Source: Loripinus fragilis (lineage: Eukaryota > Mollusca > Bivalvia > Lucinida > Lucinidae). From it: DNA of 64,000 nt. The position numbers and the translations under genes were made by a program. The first letter of the stretch is position 1, and the number at the start of each line of letters is the position of its first letter. The stretch is taken from NCBI GenBank assembly GCA_964019695.1, contig OZ026518.1:75199912-75263911 (forward strand). Direction: 5' to 3'. The notes under the pieces were generated by a model. It searched no databases. It saw only the letters and a program-made list of their open reading frames with translations, and was not told the DNA's origin. Below are positions 21,018-33,280 of the stretch, piece by piece.

Positions 21018-21692
21018 GTTTCGCAGGCTTGAAAAGTACTTGAATATTCCAATATATATTTGAAATGTTTCATCCCACAAATTCGAATTGAGCTGAATTT
21101 TGATGGCACACGCAAGTTTTGGATGAGAAAGAAAGATAATTCAGTGAATAACTTCCTTAGCTGTGTTGGAACCTGCTCTACTAGCAGCCAGTATGGCAAG
21201 GGGCGGATTTTATTTCCTCTTCTGTCCTATCTTTCCCCTCTGGGAGACAGTCAGAAGTGATTAACAGAGCAGTCTGATCTGGTTTGTCCAGTCCTGCAAG
21301 TCAAAATATTGAATATTTACATACCATTTTTGGGAGAATTATTATGTCCAGAGCATATCTCTTATATTCTTTGAGCTAGAAAATCCAAAATGAATATGGT
21401 GCAGTACCTTTATAATGCTATGTTTGGGGTCCATAGGAATGGACTGTGTTGTCAGTAAATTGTGTTATAAAGGGACAATTTTACAAAGGAATTGCAGGAA
21501 AATGGTAATTTTGCTAGCATTCCTTTCCAAGGTTCATACAAGCAAGTTTGTGTATAATTCAAGGACTTCTAAACAACTTTCCTACTGTTTTCAAGGACTA
21601 AAAAATTATGAAAAACACTGATTAACACGTTAAAATTCTACTTCGGAAATGCTAGACTGCATTACTGAAGATATTAGTTTAGGAAAAATAGT
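21018..21692. other. Repeat fragments, no gene
   Basis: A hAT-MITE end fragment (GCAGGCTTGAAAAGTACTTG, ~21025) and one diverged unit of the nuclear-receptor-site repeat (~21350) lie here. The open frame 21060-21260 has no recognisable similarity. Confidence 0.45.
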
Positions 21693-21697
21693 AAACT

Positions 21698-23249
21698 AGA
21701 GGACCTGAAGGTCCTGAGGCGCTCACCTGATCTCTTTAATAATGTCAAAATAGGTCAAGGTCAACTACTGCTTATAATAAAACATGTTGTTTTACCATAT
21801 ATGGGGTTGCAGCCATTTTGGTCAAGTGACTTAAAAAAATTCTTATGAATAATCCATCAAACAGCCCAGTGATTTCTGCGAAACCAATGTTTAGAGAGGT
21901 ATGTGGAAGTCCAAATTAGTGGCATTGGATAAAAGGTCACAGGTCAGCTTGACATTTGGTACTTATATAAAACCATTGTCTCATAAGGTAAAAAATTTCT
22001 TGAAAATATTATGATTTTGGCTTAAACAGTTACAGAAAATGAACATTTCAAGATTTTTTCCCATATAAATGCATTAAGAATCAAATTTGACCTTGCCATA
22101 AAGTAGGTCAAGGTCAAGCTTGATTCATCATTTGTGCAAACCTGGTAGGGAACACATGCCCAATGCTACATACCAAGTCCCAAGGCCATTGGCCTTTTGT
22201 TCCAGAGAATAAGATATTTAAAGGGGTTTACCATATATGGGTGTGGTGGCCTTGACCTTTGAAACTTATTTTTAGCCATTGTCTCATTAGATTTAACATA
22301 TCAAGTGAGAATAATGACTTTGGCTTCAACAGTATTCAAAAAACAACTTTTCAAAAAATTTCCCATTTAAATGCATTAGGAAGCAAATTTGACCTTGACG
22401 TTTAGTAGGTCAAGGTCAACCTAGGATTATCATTTGAACAAACTTGGTAGGCCCCACATCCCCAATACTACATACCAAGTCCCAAGGTCATCGGCCTTCT
22501 GGCTCTGGATAAGAAGATTTATAAAGGGTTTTTACCATATATGGGCATGGCGGTCATCTTGGTCAGGTGACCAAAGTGTTTTGTAAAAATTTTGGCTAAC
22601 TTATCATAAGGGGTCTTCACATGAAATTTGAGTTCAATTGGACTGATGGTTAGTGAGAAAACTATGTTTTAATATATTGATGGGACTCCAATATGAGCGG
22701 CCTAAGCTGAAAGGTCAAAGGTCAACCTTGACCTTTGGAACTTATTTATAGCCATTGTCTCATTAGTTTTAACATATCAAGTGAGAATAATGACTAGGGC
22801 TTCCACAGTTTTCAAAAAAATCAACTTTTCATAAATTTTCCCATTAAATGCATTAGGAAGCAAATTTGACCTTGACGTTAAGTAGGTCAAGGTCAACCTA
22901 GAATCATCATTTGAACAAACTTGGTAGGCCCCACTACCCTAATGCTACATACCAAGTCCCAAGGTCATCGGCCTTCTGGTTCTGGGGAAGAAGATTTTTA
23001 AAGGGTTTTTACCATATATGGGCATGGCGGCCATCTTGGTCATGTGACCAGGACCATTTGAACAAACTTTCGTTCCCGCCTCCTAAGGAGTCTCCATATG
23101 AAATTTGAATTTAATTGGCCAAGTGGTTTCAGAGGAGAAGATGTTTGAAATTGTGGACGGACGGACGGACGACAGACGACGGACGGACGCCGGAGTGACT
23201 GGTATACTATTAGCTCACCTATGAGCCTTCGGCTCAGGTGAGCTAAAAA
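21698..23249 (+). mobile_element. Pearl/Helitron-like element with AGGTCA-rich interior
   Basis: The left end is AGAGGACCTGAAGGTCCT (a short hairpin) then GAGGCGCTCACCTGA. The right end is the hairpin AGCTCACCTATGAGCC-TTC-GGCTCAGGTGAGCT followed by AAAA. The interior has two to three diverged ~500-bp repeats with AGGTCAAGGTCAA, CATTAGGAAGCAAATTTGAC and CATATATGGGCATGGCGG. It ends in a (GGAC)n-like tract (23155-23195). No transposase. Confidence 0.7.
23155..23195. repeat. GGAC/GACG-rich simple repeat
   Basis: GTGGACGGACGGACGGACGA, then CAGACGACGGACGGACG: a degenerate tetranucleotide tract near the 3' end of the enclosing element. Confidence 0.8.
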
Positions 23250-23765
23250 TGTGGTGCATATGCTTCACCAAATAAAGGCACAACAATTTTATACTGATTT
23301 AGGTCTCTTAAGACAGTGTTGAATCCTTCTGTAAATGGTATAATTCAAGGACTTTTCAAGGCCTTTGAGTGTTTTTCAAGTACTTTTTAAGGCAAATTTA
23401 ATTTTTTAAGGACTTTTCAAGTCAGTCCTGTATATTCAAATACTTTTTAAGCCTGTGTGAACCCTGCTTTGTGTAATTCCATGAAAAAATATATTTGGGA
23501 GCCAAAACATGGTCAAAACATGACCACGTTTTATCCTAATTCATGTTATAATAAGGTGTGTTATAAAGGGACTGCACTGTATTAAAACAAAACAAGAAAG
23601 TTGGTTTGAAAATTTGTTTATAAAATGTACGTTAAATATAAGTTAATGGAGATTTATAAATATAAAAATATCAGCTGATTCATGAAATTCATGCAAAAAT
23701 GAACAAAAATGAAATCTCTTGGAAAAAAACACAATGACATAAATGCGCTGAAATACAGTCATGGA

Positions 23766-24006
23766 TCAGGCCCCAAGGTTATAAAACTTTTTTCATGCAA
23801 ACTCAACTGAGCATGCTTATCATGCTCATAAATGTTAAAATGACAACAATTGTTGGCATTGTAACATTTATTAGTATGATAAATGCAACATCTGAGAGAC
23901 TTAAAGCAAGAAACTTCTTTATTTGTCGGTATTTTAGTTTTTATGAGCAGTTGAAATTTCATGCTCAGTTGAGTTGAGCATGAAAAAAATATAACCTTGG
24001 GATCAG
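23766..24006. mobile_element. Palindromic MITE (CATGCTCAACTGAGC family), copy 1
   Basis: The outer pair is ATCAGGCCCCAAGGTTATAA / TTATAACCTTGGGATCAGG-like. The middle pair is AACTCAACTGAGCATG / CATGCTCAGTTGAG. The core is TGTTAAAATGACAACAATTG with its complement. Other copies: 31397-31653, 53300-53467 and 62899-63139. Confidence 0.75.
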
Positions 24007-24384
24007 GTGTGAACAGTACAATTAACCTTAGAATAAGATGAGTATTCAAGCCTCAAGATAAGAGCGCTTAACTCTTTATCTACTAGTGTCATCTGTTAAC
24101 TTTTGCAAACAGTTAGGATCCAGATCAGGCCCGACAAATTGTCTTTGACACTGATGATATTCCTGTAAGAATTTTCGAAAAAGTTGATTTTGTAAAAAAG
24201 CATGAAAAATGAAAAAAGTCAATAAGCAATGCTTATTAGATACCCCCCGCACAGTAAGATTCAGTGAAAAAACTTGGTTAGTTATAGTTCAAACCAGCAG
24301 ACCTTGGTTTTGAAAAGAAGATTTCAGTAGAATCTGTTAAAACAAAAATTATAAACTCCTCCATGCATATGTTCAATGTGTCTA

Positions 24385-25135
24385 CATTGTATAGGCAAAG
24401 TATGAAATTGTTCTATCAAAAGCTGTAGTAGGAGTTGATCGGCCCATGATGGCACCATCTATGCATAAACAAAAGCCCTACTAGGCCAAAACAAAAAAAA
24501 TTGTGTGGTTCTGGTAACCTGACCCTACCTACGATTTTGGTTCCGACCCTAATTTTTTTTCTTCCTATAAAAAAAAAATATTAAAAAATCGCAGAAAATC
24601 ACAGTACTGTTCGCTACAGTTAGCGATACGGTTCGTTACAGTTCCATAGTACCGGAATAGTCGCTTCGGTCATTTCGGGTAGATCGTATAACCGCGCATT
24701 TGCCACTTCTGGTTTCGCTTTCAATCATCCGATTTTTCGTGTTTTTTTCCCCATTTTTGTGTTAAAAGTAATGCATTCTGTCAGCGTTTTGCTGAATATC
24801 TTCCGGCCAAAATGTGAACATGCAGCAGAGCTCCGGACTTTCAGAATTCGAAATTGTTCTCGGATAGAAAGCCGTTTTTTGTCATCCAGCATGTGAGCCA
24901 TCGCAAAAAAAAAAATAAATAAAAAAAAAAACCTACCTACCCTACCTAATGTTTTTTCAGCCTTTACCCGAACCACACAATTATTTTTTTTTTGCATTTT
25001 GTCAAAAATTATTTTTTCTGAACCAAACTCCTTCATGCATATGTTCAAAGTATTAAATTGTTCCATCAAAAGCTGTGGTAGGAGTTGATCGGCCCGTGTA
25101 TGGCCTATAATAGCATAAGCATAAAACCCTATATT
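24385..25135. repeat. Direct duplication interrupted by a MITE with CCTACCT ends
   Basis: CTCCTCCATGCATATGTTCA near 24357 and CTCCTTCATGCATATGTTCA near 25028 begin two copies, both continuing to AAAGCTGTRGTAGGAGTTGA, then TCGGCCC. Between them (about 24500-24982) lies an element with ends TTGTGTGGTTCTGGTAACC and ACCCGAACCACACAAT, with CCTACCT motifs inside each end. Confidence 0.55.
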
Positions 25136-25400
25136 AAAAGCCATTTAGAACTACAAAGGGAAATAACTCAAATAGAATTCGCCCCTAGCCCTTATTTTTT
25201 TGTCTAAAGTATTTGTTTTGCATATATGAACATGTTTGCAAGGTTTGATGAAAATCTAGCAATGAATCTTCAAGATATTAAAAAAACAAAACATTACGGA
25301 CGGATGGACAACATGAAAACAGTATACCCACCACAAACAAAGTTTGCGGGGGGTATAATTATGAGTACCACAGCATAATTGAGCCATGACATAACAAAAC

Positions 25401-25644
25401 CATGTGTGAAAGTTCAAAATTTCCAAAATGCTGAACTTTTGAAACTCCAATCTTAAAACTTGCTTTATGCCTACTAAATATTCACAATTTCAAGTTTAAG
25501 TGGTCAATCGTCCTTAGACAGACTGAAAATAAATCAGAGAAACTATCATAATCTCCTTACTTCAGCATTTTGAGGCTGACTTTCTGTGGATAGTCAGCCT
25601 CAAAATCCTGAATTCAGGAATAATCCTGAAAACTTTCACCCATG
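25401..25644. mobile_element. MITE (AACTTTCACCCATG family), copy 1
   Basis: It starts CATGTGTGAAAGTTCAAAAT and ends CCTGAAAACTTTCACCCATG. The internal inverted pair is GAGGCTGACTTTC / AGTCAGCCTC. Other copies: 35349-36277 (interrupted) and 43516-43765. Confidence 0.7.
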
Positions 25645-25649
25645 CAAAA

Positions 25650-27660
25650 CTAAGAAAAATGAGTGCTCAAATGTGTGTGTGCCGAGCAAAGACTCTGTTC
25701 AGCCTGTGCATCTACCCAGTCTGATCAGAGTCTGCTGTGTGCTCAGTGGGTAACTATGGATCCAAGCGTTATTCATGCGGACAGTGAAAACTTTAATCAG
25801 ACTGAGCTGATGCCCAGGGTGATCCGAGTCATCTCGAAGCACACAGTCACTTTGTTTTCTCATATGTTTTCATGCAGAATAAGAAAAAATATCCTCATTT
25901 TCAGTTTAAAAAATTACTAACTGGGGCTGTGAAGCAACACAATGATTTACATTAACTATTTGCATGCTGGGAAATTTTGCATACTTTTCGTTGTCTGCTG
26001 ATTTAAAATAAAAAATTCTTTCAGGAATACCATCAGTGTCAAATATACTTGACAGCAAAAGAAAGGCATATTTTAATATCCGTTTAATACCAGAAACCTA
26101 AACTCAAATTCTACCCTAAATGATATGAACATGTTTGAACGGACTCGTGCGTTCGTTTAAGACCATTTTATTCGTCATTAAACAGTAAATTATTATTTTT
26201 TGTAAATTAATGCAAAAAACGCAAAAAACAGTGCCGCACATTGGAAAACACATGATTTGAATCCGATTTCATTGCATGTCACGATGACACACTGTAACAG
26301 ATAAGAAAACAGCATAAAACTTTAAAATTCACTGCTGTAGAAATTAAACTGCTAATCCAAAAATCTTCATTTTTGCATTTTTGCATTGGTTTTGAAAACC
26401 ACATGAATCTTTGGGGTGTAAGAATATCTGGAACAGTATGATTGATGTCAAGTAAGGTAGTGTCCAACAGAACCATTTAAAACAGTTGTTTGGACCCTTT
26501 CATGCCAGTGTTAAACACACTTCCGGTTAAATGTCTGATTATGTAACTAGGTCACAATAGTCCACCGTAAAGAATACCGGAAAATTTAAACTTCATAAAT
26601 AGTCTGTATGTCATGATTATCACGCAGAGTGATTTAAGTTCAAATCCGCTCAGTGGTTTTAGGCAAACACCGTCTCGAAAGTCGCCTTTATTATCAGTTA
26701 TTTTATTACGCCCAGAGTTATGCCTCTTTATTATCATTATTCCAATGAGCCATCTATTTGTGATGCATTTGATAATTCACATGTTCAATAATCAGTGATA
26801 ACTTACATATCCTTAGATCAGTATTTACACCCAAATTATACACTATACCAAATATGCAAAATATGCGTTTCTTTTGCTGTTCAGTATAGTTTAGATCCAG
26901 ATCATTTTGTCAGGCCAGATCTGTCTGTGTCCAAACTGTTTGCAAAGGTGATCAGCAAACAACAAAAGTTGGAGATAACATGGAAAGGGTTAAAACATAA
27001 CATAAAGAAACAAATAGAACCAGAGTATATCCTAAATGATGTAATGGCTCAGAGTCTGACTGATCAAGAGCAGTCAGGTCTAGGTTTATGCTCTGTTCAT
27101 TCCTGATTGTCTGATTAAGGTAATATTGAGGTAATTTGGCCCAACAATGATTGAGTCTTTAATTAGCAGTCCAGATCAGTGTCATAGCCTATTAATAGCT
27201 ATGCATTAATAGAGACAGGCGGCTAAATAAGAGTGTGTAATTAAAAATTAATTTTCTTATTTCACAACCAAAACATTTGTTAACTCTTTGCATGCTGGGA
27301 AATGTTTCATTTATTTGTCTTTTGCTGATTTTTCAGATCATTCTTTCCCCAAAGAAATCTTTCAGGGATACCTAATAAGACAAACAGTTTGTACCCAGAT
27401 CCGGTCTGACAAATTAGGCCCGACATTTTGTCAGGCCTGATTTGCAACCATCTGTTTGCAAAAAATATCAGCAGACAACACTAGCAGGCTCTTTTCAGCG
27501 ACCAGCCAATTCGGATCTACATTGTTTGCAATGAAAAGCTCAATCAGCAGATACATAGATCATAAAATAAGCAAACATCCTATGATATTTGTCAACAAAA
27601 TATTATGCATACATGTATATAAGCCAACACATGACATTTTGGTATTAAAAAACATGTGTC
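25650..27660. other. Intergenic repeats, no gene recognised
   Basis: It contains remnants of the TTAACTCTTTGCATGC MITE family (25950-26060 and 27289-27480) and part of the AAAAGAAC-hairpin family (~27225-27290). No supported coding exon. Confidence 0.45.
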
Positions 27661-27682
27661 TAGAGTAACCCGACCCTACCTA

Positions 27683-29115
27683 AAGGATCATTGACGGTTT
27701 GGGCCTTATACGCCTATTTTTCTGATTCCCAGAACGCTGCTTTTGAGCTTCTGGTGTGTTGCATGAAGTATCAGTACAATAGGTGAATCTAATGGCAAGA
27801 GCCAGCTAGCAAAATATTTTCAAAATTCCTACGCACTTGAGAGATATGGTGGGTACAAAGGGGAGGGGTCTGAAATTTCATGATAATGAAAAGTGGTTTA
27901 AAAAGTGATTTCTGCACTTTTTCTTGATTTATTTGGTAGGCATGGTGGTATCTATTGAACATACCATATGCAGAGTATTAACAAATCACGATAATTGATG
28001 AAATTGTTTTAAAAACAAAATATGTTTTGTAATAAAATGATTTTGGGGAGATAATTTAGAAGTTACCTGTACATTTTTTACTACATGTACCGTAAATAAT
28101 ACAAAACTGAAAACTCAACAAAAGAAAAAAATACGTTTGAAGGAATGAAAGTGTCCCATTTAGCATTGGAAAGTAAAACTGACTCTAACTGGATCCTTCG
28201 AATATTACTTTTGCTTTGTTTAAAGGGCATAGCATGTCGAAATGTATTTAAAGTGTCTGTATATTTATGATATACATTTTCATGTATATCTTAGTTGAAA
28301 GCTACCTATATTGGATAATATATTGAACACTAAGGTATTTACCTGGTTCAACTCTTTGCATGCCAGTGGAGAATTTTGTCGTCTGCCAATAGTCTTTTGC
28401 AAACAGTTTGAACCCAGATGAAGACCATCAGAATGTCGGTCTTGATCTGGATCCAAACTGTTTGACGCTCCGATGGTGATCCAGGGTGGTTTATTTGTAA
28501 AAAAACTTAATTTTGAAGAAAGTCAGCAGACGAAAATAAAAACATGAACAATTCCATAGCATGCAAATAGATAAGTACAGGACGTTTGCAAAAGAATGTG
28601 TCATTCAATAACACTGAGCTTTTTTCTTGTGAAAAAATGCATAAACCTTGCTAATTCTACTTTTAATCTTTATGTACTTTACATGAAACTAGCACAGAAT
28701 ACAAAGCAATTTAGAAGGTTGGTTCTAGAAAACTTCATTACTCCCATTCATTTCTTATTTGGTAGAAGAGGCATTTTATGGGCTTAGGCCCCGGGTTTGT
28801 GGGCTGCTGAACACCTTCCCCCCCCCCCCCCCCCCCCGTGTGCCAGCAAGCCACTTCCATACAATGTGTAAATATGGTAACACATATACAGGCAAAATTT
28901 TAAAAAATGTTTTCTAATTCCTATATATTTTAATGTAAAACTGATCGTTTTACCCAAAATTTTTCCTCTTTGAAGCATTTAATATGGAAAATGGATTTCA
29001 CTGTCATAAAGTACTCAGGTCAGGGTAGCTTCACGGTGAAGATAGGGGCGATTGACAAACTTTTATTTTTACTGAAAACCATAGGCATTTACCCATAGCA
29101 AGTGTCAATGATCCT
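27683..29115. mobile_element. 1.43-kb TA-flanked nested element
   Basis: The inverted ends AAGGATCATTGAC and GTCAATGATCCTT are bounded by TA on both sides, as in mariner/Tc1-type insertion. A poly(C) tract (28819-28837) and a TTAACTCTTTGCATGC-type MITE (~28351-28573) are inside. No transposase frame was recognised. Confidence 0.55.
28819..28837. repeat. Poly(C) tract
   Basis: A run of ~19 C residues. Length in the assembly may be unreliable. Confidence 0.9.
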
Positions 29116-29400
29116 TTACTGGTGAAACCTAGATATTTTTCAGGTCAGGTTTTCTGGAAAAAAGTAGAATTTTATGCATTTTGAAAGGCATTTTCAGAAA
29201 AAACAAAATAAAAAAACAAAACAAAAAAAAACAGGTGTGCCTACCCTTCCTAAAATTTTCAGACCCGTTACCCGAAACACACTCATTTTTTTAATTTGGC
29301 CTTATCACAAGGCAAGCAACAAAGGGTCCTGCAAGCTTAAGCCAACACAAGTGGCCAGTATTGCCAGAGCCTCTGCTGCTCACATACACAAATTATGGAA

Positions 29401-29609
29401 TACAATAAAACCTGTGTCAAACGGCCACTCTCAAAAAGACTGAAAATTGGTTTTCAAGACCAATTATCGCTTAATGTAGATCAAAAGTATTGCAGAATGC
29501 TCCAAGGGGAGCATTCTGCAATACTTTCGACCTTCATTAAGCTACCAGTTGTCATTAAGATCTCTGTTTTGTCTATTTTTGAGTGACCTTTTTACACAGG
29601 TTTTACACT
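29401..29609. mobile_element. TA-flanked palindromic MITE, copy 2
   Basis: Ends TACAATAAAACCTGTGTC and ACACAGGTTTTACACTG, with a GCAGAATGCTCC / GGAGCATTCTGC core. Same family as 10439-10646. Confidence 0.7.
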
Positions 29610-30100
29610 GGTATTACACATGTTTTACTGTAATTGGAGATGAAGGCTCAGACCAAATATTTGACCTCAAGCTCCATTATACGAATGTACATGCACATTT
29701 TATCTATTTCCCTGCTGGTGGCGACTTTTGTCATCTGATGACAATCTTTACAAACAGTTTGGATCCAGAGTAGCAGTCTGATCTGGGTCCATATTGTTTG
29801 CTATTTAGGCTACCAAAGTGCAGGCAGATGACAACTGTTTTTAATGGTGGAAAAAGGGTTAATGGAATTCAAAAGTAAGCATTAAACCAGAAAAATTCTT
29901 CTAGATAACAGTTTCTTCGATCTATGTGTACATGATTGTCTGAGACTCAAAATAATCATAACAGATCAACAATAGAATTATACAAAATTGTCTACAATTT
30001 AACTACATGCAAGACAAACAACAAAACAAAATCTCTCACACACAAAAACACAAACTGACACTTTAGGGTGCACTTTCATCTCTAGACTTTATGAAGGTTC

Positions 30101-30285
30101 TATTTGTTTGTTGTGATTCTTTACGACTCAGTCAACAGTTTTTCAGTTGTGTTGGGACTGTTCTTTCTGGGTTGAACCAGTACTAAGCAGCGGATAAAGT
30201 GTCCATGGCAGTGCCTCTGGTGAGGCTTGAACCCACAACCCCTCAATCTCAAGTCAAGCACTCTACCACTGAGCCACTGCGCTCC
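30101..30285 (-). mobile_element. SINE family 1
   Basis: On the - strand: GGAGCGCAGTGGCTCAGTGG, then TAGAGTGCTTGACTTGAG, the B-box GGGTTCAAGCCTC, TTAGTACTGGTTCAACCC and a GTAAAGAATCACAACAAAC tail. The leader between B-box and body is partly deleted. Confidence 0.75.
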
Positions 30286-30416
30286 TCAGACATTATGAAG
30301 TAACAATGCATCAAAATGAGGTGACAAACTGGTTGATTTGGTGTACCAACTACAGTCCATCCCTTTATAAAAACACCTCCTTATCACAGATTTGGATATA
30401 ACATGGTCACATAGCA

Positions 30417-30827
30417 CAGGGATCAAATTTAGCACTTGCTAACTTGCTAAATGCTGGTAGTTTTCTCCAAAAAGCAAGTAGAAATTGCCATCACTTATTA
30501 TTTTCAGCACGTGGAAACAAGTCGCTCTCATATGAACCAAATTATGCAACACAGCATACGTTGTATGGCAAACAGTGTAGATCCTGATCAGCCAGCTTCT
30601 TCAGAAGCTGGCTGATCTGGATCCACACTGTCTGCAAGGAAGCCTGCATATAGGTTCAGAAAGCTGAATTGGTTTTGTCTATCATTTAATGCAGCATGAT
30701 GCAGTGTTGCTAAAAAAATAGTTCTAACGTTTTCAGTGAAAAAGCAAGTTGATCAGCATCTTTAGCAAGTGAAAAAAAAATAGCCACTAGCTATTTTTAG
30801 CAAAAAAAATCTTAAATTTGATCCCTG
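30417..30827. mobile_element. hAT-like MITE with CAGGGATCAAATTTA ends
   Basis: Termini CAGGGATCAAATTTAGC and TTAAATTTGATCCCTG are inverted; subterminal TTTAGCAAGT / ACTTGCTAA repeats are present. The centre carries the palindrome CCAGCTTC-TTCA-GAAGCTGG flanked by GATC and ACACTGT motifs (30572-30632), shared with unrelated elements. Confidence 0.7.
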
Positions 30828-31396
30828 TAGCTATCAATTTTTCTACCATGAATTTTAAATGGAATTCTTTTTAAAAAATGTACCCTTTAATATACCGCAA
30901 TTCACTCTAATACTTATAACACAGTTCAATCCTACGAACCCCAAAGTGCATAAAAGGTACTGCACCGTGATCATTTAGTAGGCTTTGCATTTCAGTAGAA
31001 TTGCAAAGCCTGAAATTGGAGAATAACATTCCCCGAGTTATAACTTGTTCTATTCTAGTGGCACCTGTTCAACAGTCTGAACCCAGATCAGGCCAGACCA
31101 CATGTCAGGGCCTGATCTGGATTCAAACTGTTCGGCACTCTGATGGTATTCCTAAAAGATTGTTTTGAAAAAAGATATTCTTTAAAAAAAAAATCTGCAT
31201 GCATATGGAAAAAAAGTATGCAAAATTATTTAGGATGCAGAGTTAATCCGCTTTGCAATTTAGCAAAATTACAGATTGAATTTTACATTGAATTTCTATA
31301 AACATTTGCTTCCAAAAAAAATATCTGAAACTGCCATGAGGCCTTTCACCAAGTATAAATCTTATTGACATTAATGATAAATCTATCTTTGTATGT

Positions 31397-31653
31397 GATC
31401 TGGCCTCAAGGTTATAAAACTTTTTTTCATGTTCAACTCAGCTGAGTACAAAATTTATCCTGCTCATAAATGTTAAAATGCCAACAATTGTTGGCATTTT
31501 AACATTTATTAGGATGATAAATATCACATCTGAGAGACTTAAAGCAAGAGACTTCTTTGCTTTCCCATATTTTAGTTTTTATGAGCAATTGAAATTTCAT
31601 GATCAGTTGAGTTGAGAATGAAAAAAAAAAGTTTTATAACCTCTGGGCCTGGC
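31397..31653. mobile_element. CATGCTCAACTGAGC-family MITE, copy 2
   Basis: The outer pair is ATCTGGCCTCAAGGTTATAA / TTATAACCTCTGGGCC. The core TGTTAAAATGCCAACAATTG with TTGGCATTTTAACA is perfect. Confidence 0.75.
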
Positions 31654-31725
31654 CTGGACATAAAATCCAGACAAACTGATGGAAATACATGAGCAAACCT
31701 TTAGCTCCCCAATAGGTCGACCTCT

Positions 31726-31931
31726 AGGTTTTGTTTTTGTTTGATTTGATTCTTTACGTCCCATCAACAATCTTTCAGTTAAACAGAGACGGGTCTTCCT
31801 GGGTTGAACCAGTACTAAGCTAGGATACATGTGTCTTGCTCAAGAACCACAACGCAGTGACGCTAGTGAGGCTCGAACCCGCAGCCCCTTGGTCTCGAGT
31901 CAAGCACTCTACCACTGAGCCACTGCGCTCC
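31726..31931 (-). mobile_element. SINE family 1, well preserved
   Basis: On the - strand: GAGCGCAGTGGCTCAGTGGT, then AGAGTGCTTGACTCGAGAC, the B-box GGGTTCGAGCCTC, then TTAGTACTGGTTCAACCC, GACGTAAAGAATCAAATC and an AAACAAAAAC-rich tail. Confidence 0.8.
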
Positions 31932-32132
31932 CTTGACCTCTAGGTGACGAATAAATAATACTCAGGTACATTCACAAACAAGGTAGACCCAGATCACTAG
32001 CTAGGAGTCTAAGGACGCCACTGAAGGCAGCGTCTCAACATAGCCTGACCTGTGGTTGGGCCTCATTTCAGCATACATATGGCAAATGTTCTAGACACTA
32101 GTTGCCTGCTAAAAATCCCTAAACAAGCAGAG

Positions 32133-32180
32133 CAGACTCAGATCAGACTGCTTCTAGAGAAGCAGTCTGATCAGGGTCTG
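32133..32180. repeat. Palindrome (AGACTGCTTCTAGAGAAG core)
   Basis: CAGACTCAGATCAGACTGC, then TTCTAGAGAA, then GCAGTCTGATCAGGGTCTG: a near-perfect ~48-bp palindrome related to the 19585-19630 core. Confidence 0.7.
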
Positions 32181-32689
32181 TCCTGTTTGCTATTCTGTTA
32201 AGTATTTTGGGAATTTCAGCCCTGATTACCAATTTATTTGGAAAAAGAGAAAAGTGTTCAAAATTTTAGAACATTTACTTGAATACATTCACTCACTGTT
32301 CACATGAATACCAACTTCCAATATTCTAAGCCTTAAGGCTATAGAATTCTTAATGCAAATTAAAGAACACCTGAGGTATGCCTAACTATTACATTAACAG
32401 GCCTATGTCAATTGATTAACCAGTGTTTTACCAGGGATAAAAAAATAATGTGCATCCCTTCAAACCAATGTTTATTGCATATTCTGTTGTAGAAAATACT
32501 GTACTGATGTTTCAAAGATAGATAAGAATGGTTGTAAACAAACACTGGCGAGTTTACCTTGTTTTTGGGCATACAGGCAGTCTCAGTTTACATTTATAAT
32601 GAACCTACCACAGAATACTGCATATGCAAGTGGTAGTGAATACTTCATCTTTACCTGGATAGAAGTATAGAATCATCTCATTACTATGC

Positions 32690-33015
32690 ATCTTTGTTTG
32701 TTTTGTTTTGTTGCTTTACATCCCAAGTCAACAGCTATGGTCATGGCGGGACGGTCAGTTGACCTATCCACACTTTTTCCTGGGCAAGCTTGAATAAGCA
32801 GTACTTCGTGCACATATTTTCGCTTGTAAATGGCAACAACCCTTCTTGAATGATTCAGCGGAAGGGAGACAAATGATCGACCGTATAAATTATTTCATGA
32901 TCAATCACCACGAAAATATGGGACCGGGCCGGGATTTAACTTGTGACCCCTGGATCTGCAGTCAGACTCAATCTGTTGCCAAACACGTTACCGACTGCAC
33001 TATGCGGCCAGGTAC
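32690..33015 (-). mobile_element. Probable SINE family 2 (degenerate)
   Basis: A TTTGTTTTGTTTTGTTGC tail and GACTGCAGATCCAGGGGTC (read on the - strand) with a degenerate B-box. A fragment sharing GATCTGCAGTCAGACT recurs at 57055-57125. The open frame 32846-33028 lies inside it and is not a gene. Confidence 0.5.
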
Positions 33016-33088
33016 TAAGCATCTTTGAAACATTAGTACATTCCTGCAAACCCATTATGTCTCTGCTATGAAGGAGAATGAAGGGGTG

Positions 33089-33094
33089 TTTATT
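33089..33094 (-). terminator. AATAAA polyadenylation signal of PRXL2C
   Basis: AATAAA on the - strand, 59 nt past the PRXL2C stop codon (33153). Position and sequence fit a standard polyadenylation hexamer. Confidence 0.7.
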
Positions 33095-33152
33095 GCACAG
33101 ACTGTTAATGTAATGTCAAGATGAAAAGTGCAAAGCTGGTCATGAGGCTCTG

Positions 33153-33280
33153 CTATAAGTCTTGCACTCTGGGATCTTTTGGGAAGCTGACTGGTTGAAT
33201 TCCTGCACTAGTTAGGATGTCATTGATAGAAGCGTGATCTGCTTGGTCCTTGTCTATATGAGAATAGTGGATCACCTCAC
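33153..33280 (-). CDS. PRXL2C: PRXL2C exon 5 (terminal)
   Basis: Acceptor TGTGTTTCAG on the - strand. The split Gly is followed by EVIHYSHIDKDQADHASIND, then ILTSAGIQPVSFPKDPRVQD, then L and TAG. It matches the GPG-xxIHxxHxDxxxxDHxxI C-terminal block of PRXL2C. Confidence 0.9.

Larger units (their letters stand above)
21528..23466 (-). mobile_element. hAT-like MITE copy 3, split by a pearl/Helitron-like insertion
   Basis: The left part (21528-~21697, AAGGTTCATACAAGC onward) and right part (~23250-23466, ending GCCTGTGTGAACCCTG) are the two halves of the same MITE as 8702-9102, read on the - strand. The centre, around the GGTGCATATGC palindrome, is broken by the element at 21698-23249. Confidence 0.75.
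27662..29290. mobile_element. MITE with CCTACCT/AACCCGA ends, interrupted by a TA-flanked element
   Basis: The left end AGAGTAACCCGACCCTACCT and right end GCCTACCCTTCC... CCGTTACCCGAAACACAC resemble the ends of the element at ~24500-24982. The middle is the 27683-29115 insertion. Confidence 0.55.

Noticed and set aside
24725..25144. A 139-residue - strand ORF
   Set aside because: It spans a MITE end and an A/T homopolymer run, giving an FFFLFIFFF peptide; no similarity and no splice signals.
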